Shown here: piece by piece, positions 9,686-21,385 of the stretch
Numbering within the stretch: the stretch's first letter is position 1
How the letters are laid out: every line of letters starts with the position of its first letter
From: Heliocidaris erythrogramma
Taxonomy: Eukaryota; Echinodermata; Echinoidea; Camarodonta; Echinometridae
Direction of reading: 5' to 3'
Length of the DNA: 64,000 nucleotides
Assembly: GCA_025617745.1 (NCBI GenBank)
Contig: CM046861.1
Span: 15,411,563 to 15,475,562 of the forward strand
Translations under genes and position numbers: made by a program
The notes under the pieces: model-generated
Seen by the model: the letters and a program-made list of their open reading frames with translations, nothing else
Database searches by the model: none
Told to the model about the DNA's origin: nothing

Positions 9686-12632
9686 ATGGGAAAAATTCTT
9701 TTAAATGTTGTTAATGATTATATGCCTATCAGAAGTAAGAAAAAACGGGATAAAAAATCACCATGGTTGAATTCAGATATTATTAAGTTGATTAGAGAAA
9801 GAGACAAGATAAAGAAAAAAGCTTGGAAAAATAAAGATCAGGAAAAGATGAGAGATTACAGAAAATTAAGAAATAAAGTTCCTTTTGAAATTAGGAAAGC
9901 AAAGAAAAAATATATCAATGATCAACAAAAATTAAAATCAATGCTGGAAATACTTGGACTGTATTGAAATCCTTATTACCTTCTAATAATACTCGCAATG
10001 TCTTTAAAACTGACATAGAAAATTTGTTAGAACAAAGTGAACGTTTTAACAATTATTTTGCAAATGTTGGGAAGGTTTTAGCATCGAAGATACCGGTCAA
10101 TCGTGAATGTGCGATTGAACATGAGTATCATACATCTTCTTTTTGTTTTAAAGCAGTGTCAGAAGAGGATATATTGAAAGAGATTAAACTACTGAAAAAT
10201 AAACCTTCTTGTGGTATAGACGGTATTTCTGCTCAACTATTAAAAATGTCCTCTCCAGTTATAGTTCCTTCTTTAACCTATTTGTTTAATAAATCATTGT
10301 TAGAGTGTATTTTTCCTAACCAATTCAAAATCGCTAAAGTGATACCATTGTATAAATCGGGGGACAAAGATGATCCTTGTAATTACAGGCCCATATCCAT
10401 TTTACCTTCCGTTTCCAAAATTCTTGAAAGGCTTGTATCTAACCAAGAAAGAAAACAATATACTCTGTGTCGAGAAATCTGGTTTTAGACAGAAGCATTC
10501 GACTATGACGTCGCTATTGAAAGTTATTGATGATTGGCTGAAAGCAATGGATGAGGGCCTTTATACTGGATCTGTATTTATTGACCTGAAGAAGGCCTTC
10601 GATACTGTGGATGTGAATATACTTGTTACTAAACTAGCTAGAATTGGTATTTCAAAAGATGTTTTACCGTGGTTTGAGAGCTATTTATATAACCGTCGGA
10701 TGTGTACTAGTATTGATTCTGCTACATCAAATATTTTAGATATAGATTATGGAATACCTCAAGGATCAACACTTGGACCTTTATTATTTGCTATATATAT
10801 TAATGATCTGGTGAAACAAGTGAAATACTGTAAACTACATATTTACGCCGATGACACTGTGATATATTTTGCTCATAAAGGTGTTAAAGTAGATATTCAA
10901 AGAAAATCACAAATATGGCAATTAATGTATCACTAGAAACTGGGAAGCTTACAGATGGCAATCGTATAAGTTTTATGTCAACTGCGTATCTGGTGATTAT
11001 AAAAACAACACAAATAAAAGCTCTTCTCAGCATCTGGAATATCCGAGGATTCGCCAGAAATATAGCGATGTTTTGATGTCGTCACACTCGGGATCGATCC
11101 TGCTTAAGCAGACGACGTCCTATAATGAATGAACGTAATTGCAATGCAATTATTTATCAAATTATAAAGAGTTTGGTGCATTTAAACATGACCTTATTTC
11201 ACACCATTATAAAGGGAAAGTGAAACTGATTCTGATAGCTTAACCCGTTTGATTGTAAATACAAAGGAGAAGGGTCAATGATCAATGAAATAAACCCCAC
11301 TTTCAAATTGAAAAGCCCTCCGAATAATAGCAGGATGGTATTCGTTCCCTCTTGAAACGCCGAACATGCCCCGGTGCAAGCAGCTGAAAATACAATGGTG
11401 TCTTATTTTGTTTACAAGTGACTGATTCCTTTATTTTTTTTAACGCTGCATTTTTCATCAAAATAATACCATACACGAAGTTAAGAGTGAGGCAACAGAC
11501 TAACATTAAGACTGACGCTAGTGAAGGAAGAGAAATAAGTGAAGAGGAGATGACAAAATAGGCTCTGAAAAATGTGTAAGATGTTATGGGACATCGTCTG
11601 CTTAGACAGGACTGGTCCAGGGTGTGTCGTCACACATCTCAGCAGCGTTCGAGGAGCTCTTCAGCTGCTATATCGGGGGCTGTATTTTACCGTTTTATAA
11701 TAATCATTACTTCAAATGTTTCCAAGCGTTGAATTTGGATAACCTTGTTTAATTTATGCCATCTATGCAATCTGTAACTCCATCATTGACCTGAGCCAAT
11801 ATTTAAAATCATTAACGTTCTACTTTAAGAATATTGAAAAAATATGAACCTTGATTTACGTAAAATACATAGTTGGTTATGTCACAATAAACTTAGCCTT
11901 AATGTTGACAAAACTATTTGTATGCTATTTGGAACTGCATGGTGTTATGTTATCAAAATGTAATGATTTAAACGTAAACATATCCGGCAAACGCATTACA
12001 CAATGTAACACAGTTAAATATCTTGGTATGCATTTAGATTCCAGATTAAAATGGGATATTCATATTGACGAAATGTGCCGGAAACTAAGTAAAATAAAAT
12101 AGTAAAGTTTTTAGCTCGTCTTAGACATTGTGTATCCGAATCAAACTTGAAATTAGGATATAGTTCAATAATCCTCCCCCTTTTTGATTATGCTGATATT
12201 GTATATGATTCAGCAAGCAAGAAGTATACTGAACGTCTACAAAAAATACAAAATAGGGCAGGTCGCATCATTTTAAAAGTTAATACTTTCAGTCGTATTT
12301 CAAACGAGGAAATTCATCTTAAACTGGAATGGAAATCCTTACAGTCCAGACGTAATATGCATCTGATTATGATCGTCTATAAATCATTGCATGGTTTGGC
12401 TCCTCCATATTTAGAGGAGTCATTTAGATTGTGTGATTATTCATATTGTCTAAGATCTCAGGGAAATATAATGTTACCAAAACCCAAGACGGAGTGTTGC
12501 CGTAGAATGTTTTCGTACAGAGGTTCACGCCAATATAATGATTTACCTATAGATGTTAAATTGATTGATAACTTTAATACATTTTGTAACTTATTAAAAT
12601 ATATACGAATTCCATTTAGATATGATCTTTAA
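9686..12632 (+). pseudogene. LINE A ORF2 remnant (endonuclease end, RT, C-terminal domain)
   Basis: RT motifs appear in order: GIDGISAQLL (about 10217), VIPLYKSGD with NYRPISILPS (about 10338-10415), GFRQKHST (about 10486), FIDLKKAFDTVD (about 10577), YGIPQGSTLGPLLF (about 10747) and the catalytic YADD (about 10843). The frame changes between the RT N-terminus and palm near 10440. After the 945-bp insertion the RT C-terminus resumes (NKLSLNVDK, then VKYLGMHLDSRLKWD at about 12016). A long thumb and C-terminal part follows at 12147-12632. As family knowledge, such proteins copy their own RNA at a nicked chromosomal target. This copy cannot do so because of the frameshifts and the insertion. 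Confidence 0.85.
10884..11828. mobile_element. TTAA-flanked non-autonomous DNA transposon, copy 1
   Basis: The element is 937 bp between two TTAA tetranucleotides (10884-10887 and 11825-11828). The ends are AGTAGA and TCTACT. It is nearly identical to 49615-50554. LINE A coding sequence resumes directly after it, so the insertion is recent relative to the LINE. An internal inverted pair (TAAGCAGACGA-type sequence at about 11110 and 11600) forms discontinuous subterminal inverted repeats. There is no transposase frame. TTAA duplications are typical of piggyBac and Kolobok elements, and the ends do not settle which. Confidence 0.85.
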
Positions 12633-13056
12633 AGGAACATGCCTGTTTTGCCAATTAAGGGAGGGGTGGGGGTTGCCATTTTTCTCTCTTCTCTTTTTAA
12701 GGTATTTTGATTTTGTTTATTCTTAACTCATGACTATATGTCATTATTGTCATTTTGTTTCTTTGTGTATAATGATATATTTGTTCTATATATGTATTTA
12801 TCTGGACCCCAGGGAAGAACAGTTGTGTAATATTCACATAGCTGAGTGGGCCATCCAGCCAATTTACATTTTTTCTGATGTTATTATGTATCATTCTTGT
12901 TTGTAATGTTTCATTTTTATATCATCGTGATTGCAAAATAAATACAATACAATACAAAAAAAGACCGATAAAAATTCCTTATATACTTTCCAATATAAGA
13001 TTAAAATTTTTGGTAGTCTGTTCGGGCGGACAAATGTTCATTCAGCAAATTAAAAA

Positions 13057-13369
13057 AGAAGAAAGTGTATACACTCTTTATTGTTACAAATTTTCAAAAT
13101 TATAAACCGTAGATAAAATATAATAAATTATATCAAATTAAAGAAATATTTTATTATCTACCAACATCAATTAAGATCAAGTTTTGCACTTTTCTTTTAA
13201 TCAGACCTTCTAATTGTTAAATGAAGTGTGAAAGTTCAAAACTTGATCTCAATAATTGATGTTGGTAGAGTATTAAGTTTCCTTCAATTTGCTATACATA
13301 TCTTATTATATTTTACTGACGTATATTTATGAGAACTTTGAAAAAATGGAGAGTGTCTACCTTCCTCTG
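13057..13369. mobile_element. Foldback MITE, ~310 bp
   Basis: CTACCAACATCAATTAAGAT (about 13158) is mirrored by ATCTCAATAATTGATGTTGGTAG (about 13248-13268, quoted in part). The inverted similarity continues outward through AAAATATAAT and CACTCT blocks to about 155 bp per arm at roughly three-quarters identity by eye. No coding content. Confidence 0.6.
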
Positions 13370-14330
13370 AAGACAAAAGCATCATCCTTTGGACATGTTC
13401 GAGAAGCCAATTTCTTTTCGAAATTCGTCAACGCGAATAGAACCTCATCTCTATGAAGTTATTCTCAAAGATATAATGTATACTTAAAATTTGAAAATTG
13501 ATAAGATCTATATCTTGCCTTCACGAAAATGGTTATTCTAACCATCTCTGTGCATGTATTGCCCTAAAATTACTATTCAAGATTGCCCAAACAATTATTT
13601 TCTTTAGAATTGAATATCCACCATGCCGCTGTTGAATTAGCAGTTTGATTTTATAGAGAAATAAAATACAGAATACACCATTCACTTCCAGTAATAGTGT
13701 TTCATTTTTAGCATAATTATGCAAGATAATATTTAACAAATAAAATAATTAGGTTATCGCTATGTTTAGTACCGTCGATGCCAGAAATGATAATTGGATC
13801 TATACGTGAATGTCCTGCCAATGATGCAAGTAAAAACCTTTATCAGTGATAATCACTATACACAGTGCGTATCAAAATAAAGCGTACCTCAGTTTGGTAG
13901 CTTCTAATTAAAAGGCTAAAACCAATGTGGCCTTTACATTTATTTCATGGTGAGGAGTTTTCTGTCCAATTATACCTCAATTATACCTCTGTCCAATTAT
14001 ACTTTTCTGCCAAAGATGACTGAGCTCAAGCGTTTTAAAACGTGTCGTCAAAATCTCCGTGTACCAGGTTTGACTGATGCAACGAACGTGGATCAAGACA
14101 TATGAATGTGTTTTATTCTTCATTGTTTAATGTTTCTAAGCTTTTCCATGACCTTGTTTCAATCCATATGAATCTCAATTTATTTTAACAGCCTTCTAAC
14201 TGTTTGTCTCATGATAACTAAAAACTCGCTGCATTGCACCATTTCTCCTGCATAAGGTGCAAAGTTTTTTTTTCTTGTAGCCTATAGCTCATGAAGTTAT
14301 ATGTTTACTGACTTTAAAGACTGAAAATAC
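13370..14330. other. No feature recognised
   Basis: AT-rich, unique-looking DNA. I see no supported exon, repeat or RNA gene. One short direct repeat (CAATTATACCTC..CAATTATAC) lies at about 13968-14001. Confidence 0.3.
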
Positions 14331-14334
14331 AAGG

Positions 14335-16362
14335 AATTCTATAATGATTATATTGTTGAAGATCCTGAAAATGTCACCAATACTTTTAACAACTATTTTT
14401 CTTCTATAGGAGTAAACTTAGCTGAAGGTATTCCTCCTTCAGCCAAACATTTTTCTGAATACCTAGGCACACCTAATCCCAATTCTATTTTCTTCACGCC
14501 TATAGTCAAAGAAGATATCATTGATATTGTATCTAGTCTGAACAACAAAAAGAGTCCCGGCTATGATGATATTAATAATTTCATTTTAAAAGGTGTAATA
14601 TCTTCAATTGTTAATCCCTTAGTACATGTTCTTAATCTATCGTTACTTAATGGACAAGTCCAGAGAACATGCCTTTTTGAATTTTGTTGACAAAGTAGCG
14701 CATGCTTTAGACAAATGTTCTCATCTGGTTGGTATTTTCCTGGACTTCTCCAAGGCCTTCGACACCATCAATCACGACATCTTATTATTCAAACTTTCTC
14801 ATTATGGGGTGCGTGGGAAGGCCTTGGAGTGGTTCAGGAGCTACTTATCCAATAGACGACAGTACGTATTTTTGAATGATCATACATCCAATATGCAAAA
14901 CATAAATTGTGGAGTCCCCCAGGGCAGTTTGTTGGGCCCTTTACTGTTTATTATTTATATAAATGACTTTTGTAAATCATCCGATGTCCTTTCGTTTATT
15001 CTTTTTTGCAGACGATTCTAATCTATTTTATTCCCACAAGAATCTAAATACTTTAGTCAATGTTGTAAACTCGGAGCTTGAAAATATCACCCAATGGATA
15101 AGAGCCAATAAACTATCCCTCAACCTCCCAAAAACAAATATATGTTATTCAGTAATTCTATAGACACACTGCCCATGGATATAGTGTTTGACGATACCCC
15201 TTTAGAAGTTGTCTCATTTATTAAATTTCTAGGCATAACTGTTGACAATAAACTTTCGTGGAAATACCATATAGATAATACGTGTAAGATTATTTCACGG
15301 AATATTGGCATAATAAACAAACTCAAATTTCATTTTCCGACATCATCCCTATTGATGCTTTATTCATCTTTAATTTTACCTTATCTGAATTATGGGATAC
15401 TTGCTTGGGGCAATACTCAAAAAACTCTAATAGATAGACTACTTTTATTACAAAAGAAGTCTCTCCGTATTATCTGCAATTCCGCTATACTCTCACACAC
15501 AGACCCGTTATTTGTTGATAGCAGACTATTAAAAATAAATGATCTGTATCTATTTCATTTGGGACAATTTATGTATAACTACAGTAGAAAGACCCTTCCA
15601 CATATATTTGATGCCATGTTCCCCCAAAATCGGTCATTTCATGATTGCCCAACTAGACGGTCAAATGAGTTTCACCTACCCCTCTTTAGAACTTTATTAG
15701 CGAAGAAGACATTTAAGTATGATGGTCCTAGATTTTGGAACTTTTTAAGTGAAGATATCAAAAGTAGTCCTTCCCTAAATTCTTTTGAGAAAAAACTAAA
15801 AATATTTTTGCTCAAATCTTATAATAATATACAATAATAACCTAATAACAGCTGGTATCTTATTTCTCCATTTGGGTCTTCATCATCTGCTCAATTTACT
15901 GAATTTCTATTTGGTCTTTTAAATGATTTTAACTTGCCAGAATCACCAACATAACTACCTCCTTTTTCGGTCATGATTTGTCCTGCTTTCCCATTGTCCA
16001 TTTTTCCTGTTCCTTTTTCTTTTATCTGTTTTCCTTTTCCTTGTCGTTTCGTGTTTGTTTGTTATTCTGTAACACTGTTTTGTGTTTTCCAAGTCTTCGT
16101 AGGCACAATTTGAAACAATTTTATTTTCCCTGGGGGATCCACAAATTACAAGCACTGCTTTTTAGTGGGTCCCCCACATTTCCTCAAAAATTAAGAATCT
16201 CTATTAATAATTAATTATAATAATGTATTTATATGTACAGTGTACTTCTACACTTATCAAGGTAAATTAAATTTGTACATAGATTTTTCATATTTTCTGT
16301 AACAATATCAGTAATGCCATTGTCTTTTCTTTCTGTTAAAATGAAATAAATACGAATTTGAA
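14335..16362 (+). mobile_element. LINE B: 5'-truncated, internally deleted non-LTR retrotransposon
   Basis: Coding similarity starts near 14380 (NNYFSSIGVNLAEG) and the element ends in the tail GAATTTGAATTTGATTTG near 16352-16370. The sequence jumps from the RT fingers (KKSPGYDD, about 14550; LNLSLLNGQV, about 14630) to KSREHAFLNFVDKV (about 14655). The usual PIxKSGD/NYRPIS palm segment is missing, so an internal deletion of a few hundred bases is inferred. Its 3' tail directly abuts LINE C. Confidence 0.85.
14380..15837 (+). pseudogene. LINE B reverse transcriptase remnant
   Basis: After the deletion, RT motifs continue: GIFLDFSKAFDTINHD (about 14730), CGVPQGSLLGPLLF (about 14912) and FADDSNLFYSHKN (about 15010). 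A frameshift separates the first two from FADD. A second shift near 15155 leads into a 220-residue C-terminal frame (15167-15837) with KFLGITVDNKLSWKYHID and LPYLNYGILAWGNT. That frame ends at a normal stop. Apart from the deletion and two frame changes the copy is well preserved, which suggests moderate age. Confidence 0.85.
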
Positions 16363-16370
16363 TTTGATTT

Positions 16371-18524
16371 GAATGGAGAACATTGACAACGCTGTATCTC
16401 GATACAACTCCGAACTAAGCAAGTTACTGGACCACGATGCTCCAGCCAAGACACGAAGAGTTAAGATCCATCAAGACAGTCCATGGTTCAATGCTGACAT
16501 CTGCAATGAGAAGCAGAAACGTCGCAGGCTTGAGAGGAAGTGGCGTTCCAACGGGAAGCTGGAAATAGACCGGCAGTTCTTCAGCGCCCAAAGAGACCGC
16601 GTCAACCATCTTGTATGCAGTGCTAAGCGCTCCTATCTTACGGGTCTCATTGAAGATTGTGGCAACGACACAATCTGTACAGGAACCAATATTCCCCTCT
16701 ACCATCTCACGCCAACGGACATATTTTAGCCGAGAACTTCATTCAATTCTTCCACTCCTGATTTAACTCCACATGATTCACTTACCTCTTCAACACTTAA
16801 ATTCTTTCAAACCACAACACCGGACGAGATCGAAGCACTTATATGCAAATTACCTCCTAAACCTGTCATTCGGACCCAATACCAACAACATTAATCAAAG
16901 ATTGTTCGTCAACGTTTAGTCCTATAATTTCCCGGATTATTAATTTAAGTATACATCAGGCTTCTGTTCCCTCTCTCCTTAAAAAAACTCTTGTTCGACC
17001 TCTCTTAAAGAAACCATCATTAGATCCGGATGTCTTAAAAAATTATCGTCCGGTGTGTAATCTCCCGTATTTATTCAAAATATTAGAGAGAGTGGTATTT
17101 TCACAATTATCAAATTATCTTTCCCAAAATAATCTATTAGATCCATTTCAGTCCGGTTACCGTCCACGTCATAGTGTCGAAACGCTCCTCTTGAATGTTT
17201 CAAACATCATTCTTTCTGAAATGGATGCTGGTTTCGTCACTGGCATGGTCCTCCTCGATCTGTCCTCCGCGTCTGATACCGTTGACCATGCCATCATTTT
17301 GAACACCCTTGCCAGCCTTGGTGTTCGTGGGCTGGCATATGAATGGTTTTGCTCATACTTGAACTTGCACTCTCAAATCGTTTATTTGGAGGGGTGTTCA
17401 TCTTCTCCTATGCCTTTGTTCCTCAGGGCTCAGTGGGCGGGCCTACACTTTTTTCTATATATTTGCTCGGGTTGAGAGTCAGACCAATTTTTCAGCGCCA
17501 TTCAGTAAATTATCACATTTACGCTGACGACATCCAGCTTTATGTTTCTTTCAGACCACTTCAATCTGCAGCTGATGAGTCTTTGAAAAATCTTGAATCT
17601 TGCGTTAATGACATTAATTCATGGATGCACTCACACTCACTGCAATTAAACCAAAGTAAATGTGAATTTTTACTGTTTGGTTCTAAGACCGAGCTAAGCA
17701 AATTTGAAGTGCGGTTCAGTTTCAATTTCCGGTAAGAGCATCCCTGTAGCATCATCATGTCGCAACCTCGGAGTTTTCTTTGATTCACACTTTAACATGA
17801 ATGTTCAGATCACAAATATTTGTAAATCAGTCCGATATCAACCTCGCAATATTGGTTTCATTCGGAAATACTTAACCCGGTCAGCAACAGAAAAGCTTGA
17901 GCATGCACTTCTCTCTTCTCGCATTGATTTTGGAAATTCCCTTTTGTACAATATATCAAATGCCGAAATATCCAAACTGCAAAAAAACTTCAAAATGCAG
18001 CTGCACGAATTGTCACCCTCACACCCAAGCATTGCCATATTACACCTATTTTGCAAAATTTACATTGGTTACCGGTAAAACAGCGCATTATTTTCAAAAT
18101 TCTTCTTTTGGTCTTTCACTGTGTACATGGTACTGCCACACAATATTTTCTCTTTTACACAATTATACACCTATCCGCTCTTTACGCTCTTCTAACTTGG
18201 GGCTATTACAAATTCCCAATTTAAAAAAAATCATGGGGTGAACGTGCCTTTGCTCATATGCTGGGCCATCCCTGTGGAATTCTCTTCCACAGGAACTAAG
18301 GGACTTAACTTCCAGTGAATTGTTTAAATCCAACAAAAAACTTATCTATTTGAGATGCCATAACTTGAAAACAGACATTATTTGATTGATTATCTTTATG
18401 ATCTTTTGTAATTGTGTACAATTTTTGTATGTTTGTATTCTATCATATCTTTCTTTCAGTCATTCTTTTTGTAAGCGCCCTGAGCATTTAATCAACATGG
18501 ATTTGGCGCTATATAAATTTTATA

Positions 18525-18562
<38 letters not shown>

Positions 18563-18570
18563 TATTATTA
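16371..18570 (+). mobile_element. LINE C: L2-like non-LTR retrotransposon, degraded
   Basis: It begins inside the linker upstream of RT (PWFNADICNEKQKRRR, about 16480) and ends with GGCGCTATATAAATTTTA followed by an (ATT)n microsatellite at 18507-18570. The RT contains VLLDLSSASDTVDH (about 17245) and HIYADDIQLYVSF (about 17515). The DLSxAxDTVDH and ADDxQLY style plus a microsatellite tail are typical of L2-clade LINEs. Numerous frameshifts are present. Confidence 0.85.
16373..18360 (+). pseudogene. LINE C ORF2 remnant
   Basis: Pieces in three frames: linker (16373-16729), RT fingers to palm (NYRPVCNLPYLFKILERVV at about 17041, FQSGYRPRHSVETLL, then DLSSASDTVDH), RT palm (VPQGSVGGPTLFSIYL at about 17417; YADD at about 17521) and C-terminal fragments (NQSKCEFLLFGS; RIDFGNSLLYNIS). 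The usual PQGSVLGP reads PQGSVGGP. Stops and shifts interrupt every segment. Confidence 0.8.
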
Positions 18571-18753
18571 TGAACCCTGTGTCATTTTTGAAATTACATG
18601 CCTTGTTTCATTTTCGGAATTACGAGCCTACAGAATTGTGAACCTTCGGAGTTAACGAACCTTCGGAATTATGAACCTTCCTTTGAAAAAGACATGTTAT
18701 ACCTTCTCTACGATGAAATTGTATTTTCACATGAAAAAATAATTATTTTACAG

Positions 18754-19262
18754 GGTAGCAAGGCAAATGCGGACGTTTCTCGTTACACACATCCTATTCA
18801 CTGATACAATTTTGTAATGGTCTATTTTCAGATGGTATCATAATTCTATACGCATGCGTTACGTGTATTTGCACTTTGCATCCTTTTTTATTCTTTTATG
18901 TTTCAAAGTTTTATTTGATTTCATGTTTGTCTACTTGTCACAGGGTAGCTCTTCATGTGAGGAAATGTCCCAGTCACACACATCCGCTATTTTGTAATCT
19001 TATATAAACAAAACAAGAAATGACATTTTAAATATCCTTTAATGAATCTGTCTATCCCCAGGTGGTACAAATTATATACGCATGCGTGCATTCTTACTTG
19101 CGGTTTTTGTATACTCATTACTTTAGATGTCTCCAGTCATGACGATGATTTAATAATGCAAAAATATCATGAAAACAGGGAAACGGTCTTAAAATGTGAG
19201 TCCGTACTGGACACGGTAGGTCAAATCCTTGGTCAAATGAACGATTGCCGAAAGGGATGCAG
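18754..19262 (+). other. Tandemly duplicated segment, candidate small secreted-protein exon
   Basis: Two diverged copies about 190-230 bp apart share ACAGGGTAGC, CACACACATCC, TTTTGTAAT, an acceptor-like TCTATTTTCAG or TCTATCCCCAG, and ATACGCATGCGT. An ATG right after the second acceptor gives MRAFLLAVFVYSLL and then a stop. Another frame (19042-19262) gives a hydrophobic segment, then NRETVLKCESVLDTVGQILGQM, and ends at a strong donor-like GTAAGT. The repeated acceptor plus hydrophobic start suggests a duplicated leader exon, possibly dead. I do not recognise a family. Confidence 0.25.
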
Positions 19263-19394
19263 TAAGTGTGGGAAATCATTCTTTAGCAAAAAAAAAAAAG
19301 AATTATTTCCGACAGAAAAGGAAAAATTAGTTGCGTTTGAATGTGTTTCTCTTGCACCATTACCTTGAATGATTCAAAAGTATGTCTCGTATGC

Positions 19395-21385
19395 ACAGGC
19401 GTAGCCAGGATTTTTCAATGGGGGCCAGACGTGAAGAATCCAACTGCATAGCTAGGATTTCATATTAGAGGGGCGGTTGTGGGGCACGCGAAGAGTGCGA
19501 AATTGGTGATGAGCACGCAAAGCGTGCTCCACAGGGGTGGGTGCAGGAAGAGGGAGTTTTCCCCTCCGCGCGAAGCGCGAAAGCTCTTACGTTTTACAGC
19601 AAATTTGAGAGAAAGATAACGGCTCGTTACTTTTTTTAAGGCGGAAAGTTAGTTCGATGCGCTGGCTGCTTTTCAGTTATTTGGACGCAATATTGCACTG
19701 TATGTGACAGGGTTGGTGCAGGGATAAGGAGTTTCCCTCTTCCCGCGCGAAGCGCGAAAGCTCTGACGTATTAGCATATTTGAGAGAAAGATAAACGGCT
19801 CGTAGCAAACAATTTTTTAGGCGGAAAGTTATAGTTCGATGCCCTGACTGCTTTTCAGTTATTTGGACATAATACTGCACAGTATGTAACAGGGGTGGGT
19901 GCAGGGAGGGGGAGGCTCCCCCTTTCCGCGCGAAGCGCGAAAGCTCTGACGTTTACCACCCTTTTTTAGGCGGAAAGTTATATTTCGACGCCCGGACTGC
20001 TATTATTTGGACGCAACATTTCACATGCGAGGGAGCGAAGCCAGTGGCGTATCTAGGGATTATGGCGCCCGGGGCAAACAATGAAGTTAGCCCCCCCCCC
20101 CCCAAGTGCCCAAACTTATCTACGTTATTGTACAAGAGACGGAGCAAAGCGACCGAGCGCCAAATTTTTCAGTTTTTAACCCTAAAAAACGCATTTTCTT
20201 GTGTATTTTAACCAGGAAATTGTGCATTTGACAACTGCAGTTGAGCGGTAGAGAAGCTCGAATTTTATACATTGATAAACGGTTTTCTATTCACTCAATT
20301 CTACAATTGGCAACAGAACTAACGAAACCTATAGGCTTGAGAAAGAGTCGAGAAATTCAGCAAGGCGACCTGAAGTTGAGATTTCTTTCAAAAGTTGAAC
20401 CTTTGCAAATGCTGTTTTATACACTTTATCCTATATTGGGAGCGCAATATTTAGCAGGAGTCATACGAAACTTACATGATATAGCGAGCAAAGCAATTAC
20501 ATCGTAATTTTTTTTCAAATTTTTTGAACCCTTTAAGCTATTTAAGAACTATATACTGGGGGAGCAAAATTACGAGATCCTGAAAGAAAATAATTATGCG
20601 AGGGAGCAAAGCGACCGAGTGCATTACCCTGCGGATTTGGGGGCGCGTGATCCGTATAAGATTATGATTTTACTTCATTTCCCCCTTTTTTTCTTCTCTC
20701 CTTTGCGTGTTTTGTGCCCCCTCCAAGCGCTGCCCTGGGCACGTGCCCCTGCCCCTATAGATACACCACTGAGCGAAGAGACCGAGCGGGGGCGGGAGGG
20801 GGTATCCACCTCCTACATCAGGGTATTTTTTCAAAAATCTGTCTATAATACTTGCATTTTAGAGCATCCCAAAATGGTTTTTTAATGAAAAGAAGGAATG
20901 CACAGATCTACCCCCTTAATTGAGAATAACAATGCGAGCGAACGAATTTTCTTCGATATTTTCGCATTGAATTAATGGCATTTCTTATTTCGTTACTTCT
21001 AATCATTAAAGAATGTGATGGTATTTCAAGATCAAACATCATGAGTTTGGATAATTATTAGTTTTAAGTTAATGTATCATAATTCTTATTTATTTTATCC
21101 AAATATATTTGGGGTGATAATACAGGCCATCCCTCCCCCTCAAATCCCCCCAGGATCGACACCCATGGTAACAGGGGTTACCCCCCCCCCCCCCCCCCTT
21201 TGACGTTTTAGCAAATTTTGAGAGCCAGATAACGGCTTGTAGCGCCTTTTTAGGCCTTTTCTCACTTTTCTCTCTCACTTCCCCCACTTTATCGCTCTCG
21301 CTTTTTTTTTTTTTTTTTTTTTTTTAGTGGCTGAATAGGGGGGGGGGCATGGCCCCCGGTGCCCCCCGCCCCCGTCTACGCCAGT
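19395..21385. mobile_element. Composite repeat with CAGTGGCG-type ends, copy 1
   Basis: The left end (CACAGGCGTAGCCAGGATTT) and the right end (GTCTACGCCAGTGTAC) are inverted relatives. Inside, units of about 120-170 bp repeat with the landmarks CGCGAAGCGCGAAAGCTC, AGCAAATTTGAGAGAAAG, AGGCGGAAAGTTA and TTATTTGGACGCAATA. A 730-bp hAT-like MITE is nested at 20042-20771. The right part carries GTGAT/TACCCC and a T tract. Related copies lie at 54573-55915 and 57950-58330. The short TIRs and sequence style suggest a hAT-type non-autonomous element. That class assignment is tentative. Confidence 0.65.
20042..20771. mobile_element. Nested hAT-like MITE with 8-bp target duplication
   Basis: The ends are CAGTGGCGTATCTAGGG and, inverted at the right, CAGTGGTGTATCTATAGG. 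The flanking octamers are AGCGAAGC (20034-20041) and AGCGAAGA (20772-20779), matching at seven of eight positions. That fits the 8-bp duplication of hAT transposons. It split an AGCGAAG-GACCGAGCG motif of the host repeat. A 13-C tract lies near its left end. No transposase. Confidence 0.8.

Larger units (their letters stand above)
9450..12955 (+). mobile_element. LINE A: 5'-truncated Jockey/CR1-like non-LTR retrotransposon, interrupted
   Basis: The 5' end falls inside the endonuclease (GISDHS near 9510). A linker with PWLNSDIIKLIRERD (about 9760-9800), reverse transcriptase and a C-terminal region follow, then a 3' tail AATAAATACAATACAATAC near 12937-12955. The element is split by a TTAA-flanked insertion at 10884-11828. 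Multiple frameshifts and stops make it non-functional. The clade assignment is approximate and rests on motif style and the tail. Confidence 0.85.

Noticed and set aside
16360..16375. Fusion of LINE B and LINE C into one element
   Set aside because: LINE B has a complete 3' tail directly before LINE C coding sequence, and their RTs belong to different styles. They are two adjacent insertions.
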